The notes: generated from the sequence alone by a model not told the origin. Positions 53,682 through 62,841 are shown, counted from the stretch's first letter. The stretch: 64,000 nucleotides of DNA from Micromonospora sp. Llam0 (GCF_003751085.1 NZ_RJJY01000002.1:186001-250000); one strand, 5' to 3'. A program made the numbers and translations.

Positions 53682-55105
53682 GTCTGGACGCGGGGCTGAC
53701 CGGCGCGGCGACGTCGCCCGCCGAAACCGACCTGGCCCTCCGGGTGGTGGAGCTGGTCCGGCGGGCCGCCGGGCCGAGCGCGCAGGCCGAGGCGTACGTC
53801 AGCCATCGGGCGCTGGCACTGACCCGGTTCGCCAACTCGTTCATCCACCAGAACGTCGCCGAGGCGGTCACCACGGTGTGGCTGCGGTTGCACGTCGACG
53901 GCCGTACCGCGATCGGTTCGACCACGCTGACCGGCCCGGACGGGTTGGCCGACCTGGTCGAGCGCACTTTGGCGGCGGCCCGGCTCTGCCCGCCGGATCC
54001 GGCCTGGCCGGGGCTGGCCGGGCCGGCACCGCTGCACGCGGCCGGTTCATGGGACGAGGCGACCGCGCAGGCCGGTCCGGCGGAGCGGGCGGCCCGGGTG
54101 CGGGACTTCGTCGCGGCCGCCGGTGGTCTGGAATGCGCCGGCTTCTGCCGTACCGTGCACCGGTCGACGGGGTTCGCCAACAGCGCCGGGCAGACCGCCG
54201 GCGGCCGGTCGGCGGAGGCCGCGATGGACGGGATCGCCCGGACCGACGGCGCCGACGGGGTGGCCCGGCAGGCGGCCGGCAGGCTGACCGACATCGACGG
54301 CGCGGCGCTGGGTGCCCGAGCGGCGGTGAAGGCCCGGGCCGGCCGGCACCCGGTCGATCTGCCGCCGGGGCGCTACCCGGTGGTGCTCGAACCGACCGCG
54401 GTGCTGGATCTGTTGCAGATGCTGGCCCGGCACGGCTTCGCCGGCAAGGCGCACCACGAGCGGCGGTCGTTCGTCCGGCTCGGCGAGGCCCAGTTCGACC
54501 CGGCCATCTCGCTGGTCGACGACCCGGCCACCGGCGGCGGGCTGCCGTTCGACGCCGAGGGCACCCCGACCGGCCGTACGGTGCTGGTGGACGCCGGCCG
54601 GTCGACGGCGCTCACCCACGACCGACGGACCGCGGCGGCGGCCGGCACCGCCTCGACCGGGCACGCGGCACCGGGCAGCGTCTCGTGGGGGCCGGTGGGT
54701 CAGCATCTACGGTTGCTTCCGGCCGACGGCGGGCAGTCCGCCGACGGCGGGCAGTCCGCCGGCGGCGGCGGGCCGGCGGCTGGCGGCAGCGCGACGCTGC
54801 TCGGCGGTGTGGAGCGCGGTCTGCTGGTCACCGACCTCTGGTACACCCGGATTCTCGATCCACGCAGCCTGGTGGTGACCGGCCTGACCCGTAACGGTGC
54901 GTGGCTGGTCGAGTCGGGCGAGGTCGTGGCGGCGGTCCGCAGTCTGCGGTTCACCCAGTCGTATCCGCAGGCGCTGGCGCCCGGTGCGGTGCTGGGTCTG
55001 GGCTCGGAGTTGAGCCGGCTGCCGGACAGTTGGGACGACACCTCCTGGCACGCGCCGGCCCTGCATTTGGCGGGCTGGCAGATCACCGGCGGTGCCACCG
55101 GCTGA
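53678..55105 (+). CDS. tldE: TldE/PmbA-type metallopeptidase subunit
   Basis: This 475-residue protein is the non-zinc partner of TldD (TldD/PmbA family) with ALTRFANSFIHQNVAE near the start and GLLVTDLWYTRILDPRS near the end. No HEXXXH is present, as expected for TldE. It contains an in-frame 18-base tandem repeat coding for ADGGQS (two copies plus a partial, near residue 350), probably a flexible loop. It is coupled to tldD by a GTGA overlap. An iron-box promoter for the next operon begins about a dozen bases after the stop. Confidence 0.94.
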   Translation: MSLDAGLTGAATSPAETDLALRVVELVRRAAGPSAQAEAYVSHRALALTRFANSFIHQNVAEAVTTVWLRLHVDGRTAIGSTTLTGPDGLADLVERTLAAARLCPPDPAWPGLAGPAPLHAAGSWDEATAQAGPAERAARVRDFVAAAGGLECAGFCRTVHRSTGFANSAGQTAGGRSAEAAMDGIARTDGADGVARQAAGRLTDIDGAALGARAAVKARAGRHPVDLPPGRYPVVLEPTAVLDLLQMLARHGFAGKAHHERRSFVRLGEAQFDPAISLVDDPATGGGLPFDAEGTPTGRTVLVDAGRSTALTHDRRTAAAAGTASTGHAAPGSVSWGPVGQHLRLLPADGGQSADGGQSAGGGGPAAGGSATLLGGVERGLLVTDLWYTRILDPRSLVVTGLTRNGAWLVESGEVVAAVRSLRFTQSYPQALAPGAVLGLGSELSRLPDSWDDTSWHAPALHLAGWQITGGATG

Positions 55106-55116
55106 CCCTGGCGGTA

Positions 55117-55158
55117 TTGACGACACCCCGCGGCGCCGCTTAGGTTAGGCATACCTCA
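55117..55158 (+). promoter_or_regulatory. Promoter overlapped by an IdeR/DtxR-like iron box
   Basis: TTGACG (55117-55122) and TAGGTT (55141-55146) are separated by 18 bases, a standard vegetative layout. TTAGGTTAGGCATACCTCA at 55140-55158 matches 16 of 19 positions of the DtxR/IdeR iron-box consensus and covers the -10 element. Iron-loaded repressor would block transcription when iron is plentiful. The nearest downstream genes are the succinate dehydrogenase subunits, about 365 bases away. Confidence 0.65.
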
Positions 55159-55521
55159 CTTCTGGTGGGTCCGCGATGGGCGGTGCGGGCTGGTCGACCG
55201 CACCGCCCGTCACCCCTGACGACGGGTCCGCTGTCAATCTGTGACCGACGCCGCTCGGGATCCAGTGAGCTTCTGCACATCCACCCCCCTAGCGGCGGGC
55301 CGGGCTTTCGTAACCGACGCGATACCGGCGAGACTCCCTTGCGCATACGGCCGCCGGTACTGGGCGTAACGTGTGCACCGGACCAGCGCCCGCCGATGCG
55401 TGGTGCGGGTTCCGGAGCACGCGGTCGCACGGCCCTCTGGGCTCTGCCCTGCATCGCCACAGACCGGCCGAAGATATCCGGGTCCGCCCTTGCACGGGTC
55501 GGGCCCCGTCAGGGAGACAGG
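55159..55521 (+). other. Long sdh leader region with a stable hairpin
   Basis: No gene is visible in this stretch. GGGCGGTGCGG at 55178-55188 pairs with CCGCACCGCCC at 55198-55208 around a nine-base loop, an 11-bp stem about 25 bases after the expected transcription start. There is no T tract, so it may be a leader hairpin, an attenuator or the end of a very short RNA. A second promoter closer to the sdhC start cannot be excluded; I see no clear one. Confidence 0.45.
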
Positions 55522-56328
55522 ATGACGACTACGGCAACGATGCCGGGGCAGGCGCGGGCGCGCGCCGCCATCGCGGCGAAGACGTTGCGCACCGACCGGT
55601 GGTGGCTACCCCCGCTGATCACCGTGATCGGACTCGGTGCCTGGGTCACCTACGCCACTGTCCGTGTTTTCATGCACGACTTCTACTGGGTCCAGGAGCA
55701 CCACTACCTCACCCCGTTCTACTCACCGTGCGTCACCGAACGCTGCGTACCGGAGGCGGCCCACTTCGGCCGGTTCCTACCCGGCTGGTGGATCATCCCC
55801 GACGCGGCGATGACCCTGCCGTTCCTGCTGCTGTTCCGGCTGACCTGCTACTACTACCGCAAGGCGTACTACCGGGCGTTCTGGCTCTCCCCGCCGGCCT
55901 GCGCGGTGCCGGACGGCCACCAGCGCTACACCGGTGAGACCCGCTTCCCGCTGATCTTCCAGAACGCGCACCGCTACGCCTTCTACGCCGCGGTGATCAT
56001 CTCGCTGATCAACAGCTGGGACGCGGTGCTCGCCTTCGACGGGGAGAACGGCTTCGGCGTCGGACTGGGCAACGTCATCCTGCTCGGCAACGTGATCATG
56101 CTCTGGGCGTACACCGTGTCCTGCCACTCCTGCCGGCACATCGCGGGCGGTCGGCTGAAGCACTTCTCCAAGCACCCGGTGCGCTACCGGGCCTGGACGT
56201 TCATCTCCAAGCTCAACGTCCGGCACATGCAACTGGCCTGGATCACGCTCGGCACCCTGGCGCTGACCGACTTCTACGTGATGGCGCTGTCCGCCGGTTG
56301 GTTCAGCGACCTGCGGTTCTTCAACTGA
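55522..56328 (+). CDS. sdhC: Succinate dehydrogenase membrane anchor (Sdh1/Rv0249c type)
   Basis: This 268-residue protein has about five transmembrane helices and conserved His residues (VQEHHYLTPF, CHSCRHIAGGRLKHF, NVRHMQLAW) suitable for heme or quinone-site ligation. It matches the long single membrane anchor of actinobacterial Sdh1 complexes rather than separate SdhC and SdhD. It transfers electrons from the SdhB clusters to menaquinone. A GGGAG six bases before the ATG sets the start. sdhA begins 13 bases after the stop and sdhB overlaps sdhA, so this is one operon. Confidence 0.9.
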   Translation: MTTTATMPGQARARAAIAAKTLRTDRWWLPPLITVIGLGAWVTYATVRVFMHDFYWVQEHHYLTPFYSPCVTERCVPEAAHFGRFLPGWWIIPDAAMTLPFLLLFRLTCYYYRKAYYRAFWLSPPACAVPDGHQRYTGETRFPLIFQNAHRYAFYAAVIISLINSWDAVLAFDGENGFGVGLGNVILLGNVIMLWAYTVSCHSCRHIAGGRLKHFSKHPVRYRAWTFISKLNVRHMQLAWITLGTLALTDFYVMALSAGWFSDLRFFN

Positions 56329-56341
56329 GGGCTTGGACGAT

Positions 56342-58279
56342 ATGACTACCCGAATCGAACGACACCACTACGACGTCGTGGTCATCGGCGCCGGCGGCGC
56401 CGGGCTGCGGGCGGCGATCGAGGCCCGACTGGCCGGCAAACGCACCGCGATCATCTCCAAGTCGCTGTTCGGCAAGGCGCACACGGTGATGGCCGAGGGC
56501 GGCGCCGCCGCCGCCATGGGCAACGTGAACAGCCGGGACAGCTGGCAGGTGCACTTCCGCGACACCATGCGCGGCGGCAAGTTCCTGAACAACTTCCGGA
56601 TGGCCGAGCTGCACGCCAAGGAGTCACCGCAGCGGATCTGGGAGCTGGAGACGTACGGCGCGCTGTTCGACCGTACGAAGGACGGCAAGATCTCGCAGCG
56701 CAACTTCGGTGGCCACGAGTACCCGCGCCTGGCCCACGTCGGTGACCGCACCGGCCTGGAGCTGATCCGCACCCTGCAGCAGAAGATCGTCTCGCTGCAG
56801 CAGGAGGACAAGCGGGAGTACGGCGTCCACGACGCCCGGATCAAGGTCTTCGCCGAGACCACCATCACCGAGCTGATGCTGGAGGACGGGCCGGACGGTC
56901 CCCGGGTCGCCGGCGCGTTCGGCTACTACCGGGAAAGCGGCGAGTTCGTCCTGTTCGAGGCGCCGGCCGTGGTGCTGGCCACCGGCGGGGTCGGCAAGTC
57001 GTACAAGGTCACCTCCAACTCCTGGGAGTACACCGGCGACGGGCACGCGCTCGCCCTGCGGGCCGGCGCCACCCTGATCAACATGGAGTTCCTGCAGTTC
57101 CACCCGACCGGCATGGTCTGGCCGCCGTCGGTGAAGGGCATCCTGGTCACCGAGTCGGTCCGGGGCGACGGCGGGGTGCTGCGCAACACCGACGGCAAAC
57201 GGTTCATGTTCGACTACGTCCCCGACGTGTTCCGCAAGCAGTACGCGGAGACCGAGGAAGAGGCGGACCGCTGGTACACCGACCCGGACAACAACCGGCG
57301 TCCGCCGGAGCTGCTGCCCCGTGACGAGGTCGCCCGCGCGATCAACAGCGAGGTCAAAGCCGGTCGCGGTACGGAGTCCGGCGGCGTACTGCTGGACATC
57401 GCCAGCCGGTTGCCGGCCGAGGAGATCCGTCGCCGACTGCCGTCGATGTACCACCAGTTCAAGGAGCTGGCCGACGTCGACATCACCAAGCAGCCGATGG
57501 AGGTCGGGCCGACCTGCCACTACGTGATGGGTGGCGTCGAGGTCGACCCGGACACCGCCGCGGCGGCCGGCCGGATCAGCGGCCTGTTCGCCGCCGGTGA
57601 GGTATCCGGCGGCATGCACGGCTCCAACCGCCTCGGCGGCAACTCCCTGTCCGACCTGCTGGTCTTCGGCAAGCGGGCCGGCGAGCACGCGGCCGCGTAC
57701 GTCGGCGGGCTGGACCGACGGCCGAAGGTCTCGGCCGACGAGGTCGAGGAGGCGGTGGACCAGGCCCTGGCGCCACTGTCGCGCGACACCGGGGAAAACC
57801 CGTACACCCTGCAGCAGGACCTGCAGGCGGTGATGGGCGACCTGGTCGGCATCATCCGCCGCGAGGGTGAGCTGGCGGATTCGCTGGTCAGGCTGGCCGA
57901 GCTGCGCGAGCGGGTGGCCAAGGTCAGCGCCGCCGGCGGCCGGCGCTACAACCCGGGCTGGCACCTGGCGCTGGACCTGCGCAACATGCTGGTGGTGTCG
58001 GAGTGCACCGCCAAGGCCGCGCTGGAGCGCACCGAGTCCCGGGGCGGACACACCCGCGAGGACCACCCGACCATGGCCCCGCAGTGGCGCACGGTCAACC
58101 TGGTCTGCTCGCTGGACGGCGAGACGGTCAAGCTGGAGCACCAGCCGCTGCCGAAGATGCGCCCGGAGCTGATCAAGCTCTTCGACCGGGCGGAGCTGGC
58201 CAAGTATCTGACCGACGAGGAGTTGGCGGAGTTCGACGCGCTGGCGCAGGACGCGCTCGCTGAGGAGGCGGACAACTGA
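56342..58279 (+). CDS. sdhA: Succinate dehydrogenase flavoprotein subunit
   Basis: This 645-residue flavoprotein has the FAD-binding VVIGAGGAGLRAAIEA, the KAHTVMAEGGAAAAMG segment with the His that bonds covalently to FAD, FHPTGMV, the substrate-site RGDGGVLRN and SGGMHGSNRLGGNSL. It oxidises succinate to fumarate. I start at the ATG 10 bases after a GAGGG; a TTG three codons upstream is less likely. It belongs to the Sdh1 group by its long anchor subunit. Confidence 0.96.
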   Translation: MTTRIERHHYDVVVIGAGGAGLRAAIEARLAGKRTAIISKSLFGKAHTVMAEGGAAAAMGNVNSRDSWQVHFRDTMRGGKFLNNFRMAELHAKESPQRIWELETYGALFDRTKDGKISQRNFGGHEYPRLAHVGDRTGLELIRTLQQKIVSLQQEDKREYGVHDARIKVFAETTITELMLEDGPDGPRVAGAFGYYRESGEFVLFEAPAVVLATGGVGKSYKVTSNSWEYTGDGHALALRAGATLINMEFLQFHPTGMVWPPSVKGILVTESVRGDGGVLRNTDGKRFMFDYVPDVFRKQYAETEEEADRWYTDPDNNRRPPELLPRDEVARAINSEVKAGRGTESGGVLLDIASRLPAEEIRRRLPSMYHQFKELADVDITKQPMEVGPTCHYVMGGVEVDPDTAAAAGRISGLFAAGEVSGGMHGSNRLGGNSLSDLLVFGKRAGEHAAAYVGGLDRRPKVSADEVEEAVDQALAPLSRDTGENPYTLQQDLQAVMGDLVGIIRREGELADSLVRLAELRERVAKVSAAGGRRYNPGWHLALDLRNMLVVSECTAKAALERTESRGGHTREDHPTMAPQWRTVNLVCSLDGETVKLEHQPLPKMRPELIKLFDRAELAKYLTDEELAEFDALAQDALAEEADN

Positions 58280-59331
58280 TGGGCACCAAGCGCCACTTCA
58301 GGGTGTGGCGGGGCGACGAGGCCGGCGGCGACCTGCAGGACTACCAGGTGGAGGTGAACGAGGGCGAGGTCGTCCTCGACGTCATCCACCGGCTGCAGGC
58401 CACCGAGGCTCCGGATCTGGCCTGCCGGTGGAACTGCAAAGCCGGCAAGTGCGGCTCCTGCTCCATGGAGATCAACGGCATGCCGAAGCTGGGCTGCATG
58501 ACGCGGATGTCGACGTTCGAGGAGAACGAGACGATCAGCGTCAGCCCGCTGCGCACCTTCCCGGTGATCCGCGACCTGGTCACCGACGTCTCGTTCAACT
58601 ACCAGAAGTCGTTGGAGACGCCGGCGTTCAGCCCGCCGGAGGACCTCGCTCCGGGTGAGTACCGGATGCAGCAGGTCGACGTGGAACGCTCGCAGGAGTT
58701 CCGCAAGTGCATCGAATGCTTTCTCTGTCAGAACACCTGCCACGTGGTGCGTGACCACGAGGACAACAAGACCGCGTTCTCCGGTCCCCGGGTGTTCATC
58801 CGCGCGGCCGAGCTGGACATGCATCCGCTGGACACCAGGACCGACCGCAAGCAGTACGCGCAGGCGTCGCAGGGGCTGGGCTACTGCAACATCACCAAGT
58901 GCTGCACCGAGGTCTGCCCCGAGCACATCAAGATCACCGACAACGCGATCATCCCGATGAAGGAACGCGTCGTCGACCGACGGTACGATCCCCTCGTGTG
59001 GCTCGGCAGCAAGATCTTCCGGCGGGGGCAGAACGGCGCGGCGGCGACCGGACCAGGGCTCGGCCAGTCCGGCCTGGACCAGCCGGCCGGTACGACGGCC
59101 GGGCTGCCGGCCGACGGCGACCACAGCGCGGCGGCCGACGCCGAGCGCGGGGTCAACTGGCACCGCCAGGTGCCCCGCCCGCAGGCGGCGGCGGTGGACG
59201 AGAAGGGCCACCTGCCGATCAGCGAGCTGGCGTTCGACAAGCCGGCGGCGCCGTCGCCGTTCGGTGAGGACGTCACCTTCCCGCTGCCGGACAAGTCGCT
59301 CAACTACCACCACCCGGACCAGGACCGCTGA
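58279..59331 (+). CDS. sdhB: Succinate dehydrogenase iron-sulfur subunit with C-terminal extension
   Basis: This 350-residue protein has the [2Fe-2S] site (CRWNCKAGKCGSC and LGC) and the [4Fe-4S]/[3Fe-4S] sites (CIECFLCQNTC and CNITKCCTEVCP). It passes electrons from SdhA to the membrane anchor. The core ends near residue 255; about 95 further residues are rich in Gly, Ala, Gln and Pro and end in PLPDKSLNYHHPD. That tail is not part of ordinary SdhB and is not disturbed by frameshift. The ATG overlaps the sdhA TGA by one base. Confidence 0.94.
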   Translation: MGTKRHFRVWRGDEAGGDLQDYQVEVNEGEVVLDVIHRLQATEAPDLACRWNCKAGKCGSCSMEINGMPKLGCMTRMSTFEENETISVSPLRTFPVIRDLVTDVSFNYQKSLETPAFSPPEDLAPGEYRMQQVDVERSQEFRKCIECFLCQNTCHVVRDHEDNKTAFSGPRVFIRAAELDMHPLDTRTDRKQYAQASQGLGYCNITKCCTEVCPEHIKITDNAIIPMKERVVDRRYDPLVWLGSKIFRRGQNGAAATGPGLGQSGLDQPAGTTAGLPADGDHSAAADAERGVNWHRQVPRPQAAAVDEKGHLPISELAFDKPAAPSPFGEDVTFPLPDKSLNYHHPDQDR

Positions 59332-59378
59332 CGCGGCCTCACCCGACCTGGGCCGCTAGCGCGGCCTCACCCCGCTGA

Positions 59379-59415
59379 CCGCCCCTTCCGGTGCTGCTCG
59401 CGCCGGGAGGGGCGG
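59379..59415 (+). terminator. Terminator after the sdh operon
   Basis: CCGCCCC-TT-CCGG pairs with CCGG-GA-GGGGCGG around an 11-base loop, 48 bases after the sdhB stop. The stem is interrupted by one two-base mismatch. Confidence 0.6.
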
Positions 59416-59472
59416 CTGCTCTCCGGGGTTGCCGCTGCCCCCCGGGTCGCCGGCTGCTCTCCGGGGTTGCCG
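59413..59472. repeat. 22-bp direct repeat, two copies
   Basis: A 22-base sequence beginning CGGCTGCTCTCCGGGG occurs at 59413-59434 and again at 59451-59472, a period of 38 bases, in the spacer before the GH12 gene. The second copy is identical. Confidence 0.75.
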
Positions 59473-59614
59473 ACCAGCCATCGACGGTCGTAACATCCTG
59501 CGCGGAGCCGGGAACGGACCTTGTCCACCGTTTCCGTCGTGGGGCGGTGCCGGGCCGCCGGGCCCCACGGCACCAGTCCGTACTGCGGGCTGCTCGCCGA
59601 AGGACTCCGCCACC

Positions 59615-60397
59615 ATGATCCCGCCCCGGCTCCGGCACCACCGCCTGCCCGCGCTCGTCGTCGCCGCCCTCGTCGTCGCCAGCGTGACCGTCGTCTGGCT
59701 GGCACCGGACGCCGACGCCAGTGAGCTCTGCGGGCGAGCCGACACGATCGACATCACCGACAAGCGGTACGTGGTGATGAACAACGTTTGGGGTGCGGAC
59801 ACCCCGCAGTGCCTGACGGTCGACGCCGCCGGCCGGTACGAGGTGACCCACACCGAGCACGACAAGCGGGACGGCTCCGCCGCCGCCTACCCGACCATCT
59901 ACCAGGGCTGCCACTGGGGCAACTGCACCGTCGGCAGCGGCCTGCCGATCAAGGTAGGGCAGTTGCGCTCCGCCCGGTCCGACTGGACGATCGACACCCA
60001 GGACGTCACCGGCCGCTGGAACGCCACGTACGACCTGTGGTTCCACACCGACGCCAACGCCCACCGCTCCCCCGACGGCGCCGAACTGATGGTCTGGCTG
60101 GATCGGGCCGGCGGGGCCGAGCCGGCCGGGACGCTGGTGGCGCGGGAAGTGACCCTGGCCGGGGCGGCCTGGGACGTCTACTACGCCGACTGGCACTGGA
60201 ACTACGTGGCGTACGTGCGTACCACGCCGGTCGACGAGGCGCGGGACCTGGAGTTGGCGGCGTTCACCCGGGACGCGGTGGGCCGCGGCTACCTCGACCG
60301 GGACTGGTACCTCAGCGGGGTCGAGGCGGGTTTCGAGATCTGGCACGGCGGCGCCGGGCTCACCTCCCGGTCGTTCCAGGTCGCGATCAACCTCTGA
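59615..60397 (+). CDS. Secreted GH12 family endoglucanase/xyloglucanase
   Basis: This 260-residue protein has a signal peptide (residues 1-35, hydrophobic LPALVVAALVVASVTVVWL, cleavage likely after ADA) and a GH12 beta-jelly-roll with two early Cys. The nucleophile is in GAELMVWLDR and the acid/base in EAGFEIWHGG, both intact. GH12 enzymes cut beta-1,4-glucans or xyloglucan outside the cell. GAAGGA lies about 11 bases before the ATG. No binding module is attached. It is convergent with the NAD(P)-binding protein gene. Confidence 0.92.
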   Translation: MIPPRLRHHRLPALVVAALVVASVTVVWLAPDADASELCGRADTIDITDKRYVVMNNVWGADTPQCLTVDAAGRYEVTHTEHDKRDGSAAAYPTIYQGCHWGNCTVGSGLPIKVGQLRSARSDWTIDTQDVTGRWNATYDLWFHTDANAHRSPDGAELMVWLDRAGGAEPAGTLVAREVTLAGAAWDVYYADWHWNYVAYVRTTPVDEARDLELAAFTRDAVGRGYLDRDWYLSGVEAGFEIWHGGAGLTSRSFQVAINL

Positions 60398-60416
60398 TCG
60401 TCCGTCGCGCCGTCGG

Positions 60417-61079
60417 TCATCGAGCCGATAGGGAGAGTGTCGAGCCGATGTGGTCGTCGCTCTCGACCGACTCCGCCAGGAGCCACGCGACCTGCGTACG
60501 AGCCACTTTCATACTGCGGGTCGCGCCGGTGGTCGAGACGAACGGCGGCCCGGCCGGGTCGTCGTCGGTGAGGTTCACCGGTTGAACGGCGGTCCAGTCC
60601 AGGCCGCTGGACCGTACGATCCGCTCCTGCCGCTCGGTGTCGACGATCTGCGGTCGCAGCAGCACCCAGAAAACCAGACGCTGGAGCATGGGCAGGTGCG
60701 TTCGGGTGGGTCCGACGCCGTACGACGTCTGCACCACCAACCGGCGTACGCCGTGGCGACGCATCGCCTCGACAACGACAGCGGTCCCCCGGGAACGGAC
60801 ATCCAGCGACGTGTGCGCCGGGCCACGCAGCCTGACCCGCACCGGGTTCTCGCTGATACCGAGCGTGATGATCACCGCATCCTGACCACGCACCGCATCG
60901 TCGACGTCGCCAGGGTCGGTGGCGTCGCCGTTCAACCCGCGCAGCGGGCCGCCATCGACCTGCCCGGCCACCGTCGTCGCGTGCCGCGAGAACGCGGTGA
61001 CCTCATGGCCCCGGTGGCCGAGTTCCCGCACCGTGGCACGGCCGGACCCACCGGACGCACCGACCACCAGTACCTTCAT
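60417..61079 (-). CDS. NAD(P)-binding atypical SDR/NmrA-like protein
   Basis: This 220-residue protein has an N-terminal Rossmann loop GASGGSGRAT (7-16) and a VQTSYGVGPTR strand-turn of NAD(P)H-binding (NmrA/YwnB-like) oxidoreductases. The classical catalytic YxxxK is not seen, as in many atypical SDRs, so it may sense or use NAD(P)H without dehydrogenase activity. The frame is intact with normal codon use. It is divergent from an AraC-family regulator, a frequent pairing for a regulator and its target; the control is inferred. Confidence 0.85.
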   Translation of the reverse strand: MKVLVVGASGGSGRATVRELGHRGHEVTAFSRHATTVAGQVDGGPLRGLNGDATDPGDVDDAVRGQDAVIITLGISENPVRVRLRGPAHTSLDVRSRGTAVVVEAMRRHGVRRLVVQTSYGVGPTRTHLPMLQRLVFWVLLRPQIVDTERQERIVRSSGLDWTAVQPVNLTDDDPAGPPFVSTTGATRSMKVARTQVAWLLAESVESDDHIGSTLSLSAR

Positions 61080-61198
61080 CGCTGCTCCCCTGTCGTCGTT
61101 GCCGCCAGTGCGCGGCTCCCCATCGACAACATCAGTTCCGGGCCGGCGAGGATATGATCGGGAAACGCGAAAGTATGCTCGATCGTCCAGGGACCGCG

Positions 61199-62191
61199 AT
61201 GGCGAAACTCGAGGTCGATGCGCCGTGGGTGTCGGTGGACCCGGTCGGGGAAGCGCTGCACCTGCTGCGGATGACCGGGATCTTCTACTGCCGGACCGAG
61301 GTCAGCGCCCCATGGGCGCTGGAGATGCCGCCGTTCGGCGATTGTCTGAGTTTCCATGTCGTGACGTCCGGTGGCTGCTGGCTACGTGTCGGGGACGCGC
61401 CACCACTGCAGCTGAGCGCCGGTGACCTCGCGCTCGTGCCGCATGGCCGTGGACATCTGCTGCTGAGCAGCCCACCGGCCGGACAGACTGGGCGGGCCGG
61501 ACGGGTCGATCTGCTACCACAGGAACATCTCAACGCGCACTACTCGATACTCCGTCACGGTGGCGGCGGCGAGACGTCCACGCTGGTCTGCGCGGTGGTG
61601 TCGTTCGACGGGCCGGCAGCTCACCAACTCGTACGGCTGCTGCCACCGGTCATCCACGCGACCGGGTCAGACCCGCGTACCAGCGGCTGGATCGGTGCCA
61701 CCCTCGCGCTGCTGACCAGTGAGGTGTCGGACCTTCGCCCGGGCGGGGAAGCCGTCACCACCAGGCTCGCTGACATCCTGGTGATCCAGGCGATCAGGTC
61801 ATGGATCGACAGCGACGACCCGCGAGCGCGAGCCGGATGGCTCGGCGCGCTGTCAGACCCGCTGATCGGGCGGGCCATCGCGGCGATCCACCGCGAACCG
61901 AGCCGTACCTGGACCGTCGCCTCGCTGGCGCGCGTAGCCGCGATGTCGCGGTCGTCGTTCGCGGCCAGGTTCACCCGGCTCGTCGGTGAACCGGCGCTCC
62001 AGTACGTCACCCGGTGGCGGATGCACGTCGCGCTCGCCAGGCTCGAACAGGGCCAGACGACGGTTCGCGAACTGGCCGGCCAGTCCGGCTACGGATCGGA
62101 GGCCGCGTTCAGCCGGGCGTTCAAACGCATGGTCGGAGTCGCTCCCGGCTCGGTCCGCGGTGGTCGCGACCCGAGTGCCGGCCGGTACTGA
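61199..62191 (+). CDS. AraC-family regulator with cupin sensor domain
   Basis: This protein has a cupin_6 sensor domain (about residues 20-190, with DCLSFHVVTSGGCWL and LVPHGRGHLL) and a C-terminal AraC helix-turn-helix pair (LARVAAMSRSSFAARFTR and LAGQSGYGSEAAFSRAFKR). I chose the ATG at 61199 because AGGGA lies five bases upstream; two other in-frame ATGs at 61154 and 61175 are possible. It probably controls the divergent NAD(P)-binding gene, and is convergent with the Nudix gene. Confidence 0.9.
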   Translation: MAKLEVDAPWVSVDPVGEALHLLRMTGIFYCRTEVSAPWALEMPPFGDCLSFHVVTSGGCWLRVGDAPPLQLSAGDLALVPHGRGHLLLSSPPAGQTGRAGRVDLLPQEHLNAHYSILRHGGGGETSTLVCAVVSFDGPAAHQLVRLLPPVIHATGSDPRTSGWIGATLALLTSEVSDLRPGGEAVTTRLADILVIQAIRSWIDSDDPRARAGWLGALSDPLIGRAIAAIHREPSRTWTVASLARVAAMSRSSFAARFTRLVGEPALQYVTRWRMHVALARLEQGQTTVRELAGQSGYGSEAAFSRAFKRMVGVAPGSVRGGRDPSAGRY

Positions 62192-62224
62192 ACCCCAGCC
62201 CGTACCGGACCACAGCACCCGGCA

Positions 62225-62686
62225 TCAGCCGTCATGCCGCCTGCTGCCGGCGTGCAGCAACGGACGGAGCTCGGCGACGATCGGCCGGTCCGCGGGCAGC
62301 CAGGTGACCTGGTCGAGTTCGTCGGCCGCCAGCCAGCGCAGGGCGGAGTGTTCCAGCGCGGTCGGCTGCGCCGGCCCGAGCAGCCCGGCGAGGTAGACCC
62401 GCAGCACCGACCTGCCGTGGCCAAGCGGCTGGTCGGGACCGACCCGGTCACCCACCGTGATCGCGACCCCGAGTTCCTCGCGGCACTCGCGAATCAGGGC
62501 GTCGGTCTCGGTCTCGCCGCTCTCCACCTTGCCGCCGGGAAACTCCCACTTGCCGGCCGCGCCCGGTGGATGGGTCCGGGCACACGCCAGCACCCGCCCG
62601 TCGAGGACGATCGCCGCCCCGACCACCACCTGACGCCTCGCCCGCCCGCTCCGCACAGCAGATGAGCCTGCCAGATCAATCAGCAT
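62225..62686 (-). CDS. MutT-like Nudix hydrolase (8-oxo-dGTP type)
   Basis: This 153-residue protein has a full Nudix box GGKVESGETETDALIRECRE (51-70, closing ELGV) and the WEFPGGK strand typical of MutT. It should hydrolyse damaged nucleotides such as 8-oxo-dGTP. The ATG at 62686 has no strong ribosome-binding site. It is convergent with the AraC gene; the region upstream to the pterin dehydratase-like gene is about 150 bases and looks non-coding. Confidence 0.9.
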   Translation of the reverse strand: MLIDLAGSSAVRSGRARRQVVVGAAIVLDGRVLACARTHPPGAAGKWEFPGGKVESGETETDALIRECREELGVAITVGDRVGPDQPLGHGRSVLRVYLAGLLGPAQPTALEHSALRWLAADELDQVTWLPADRPIVAELRPLLHAGSRRHDG

Positions 62687-62841
62687 TTCGGGTAACCCTG
62701 CTGACTGCTAGGACAGCAGATGACGGAAGGGTGGACGTGGACACACCAGCCAGTTAGCGGCCAGACTGGGGACCACCGACCAAGACACAGGATGGCGACG
62801 ATTTGGCCACAAGCCGGCAACGACGCCTGGGAGGTGTGGCT

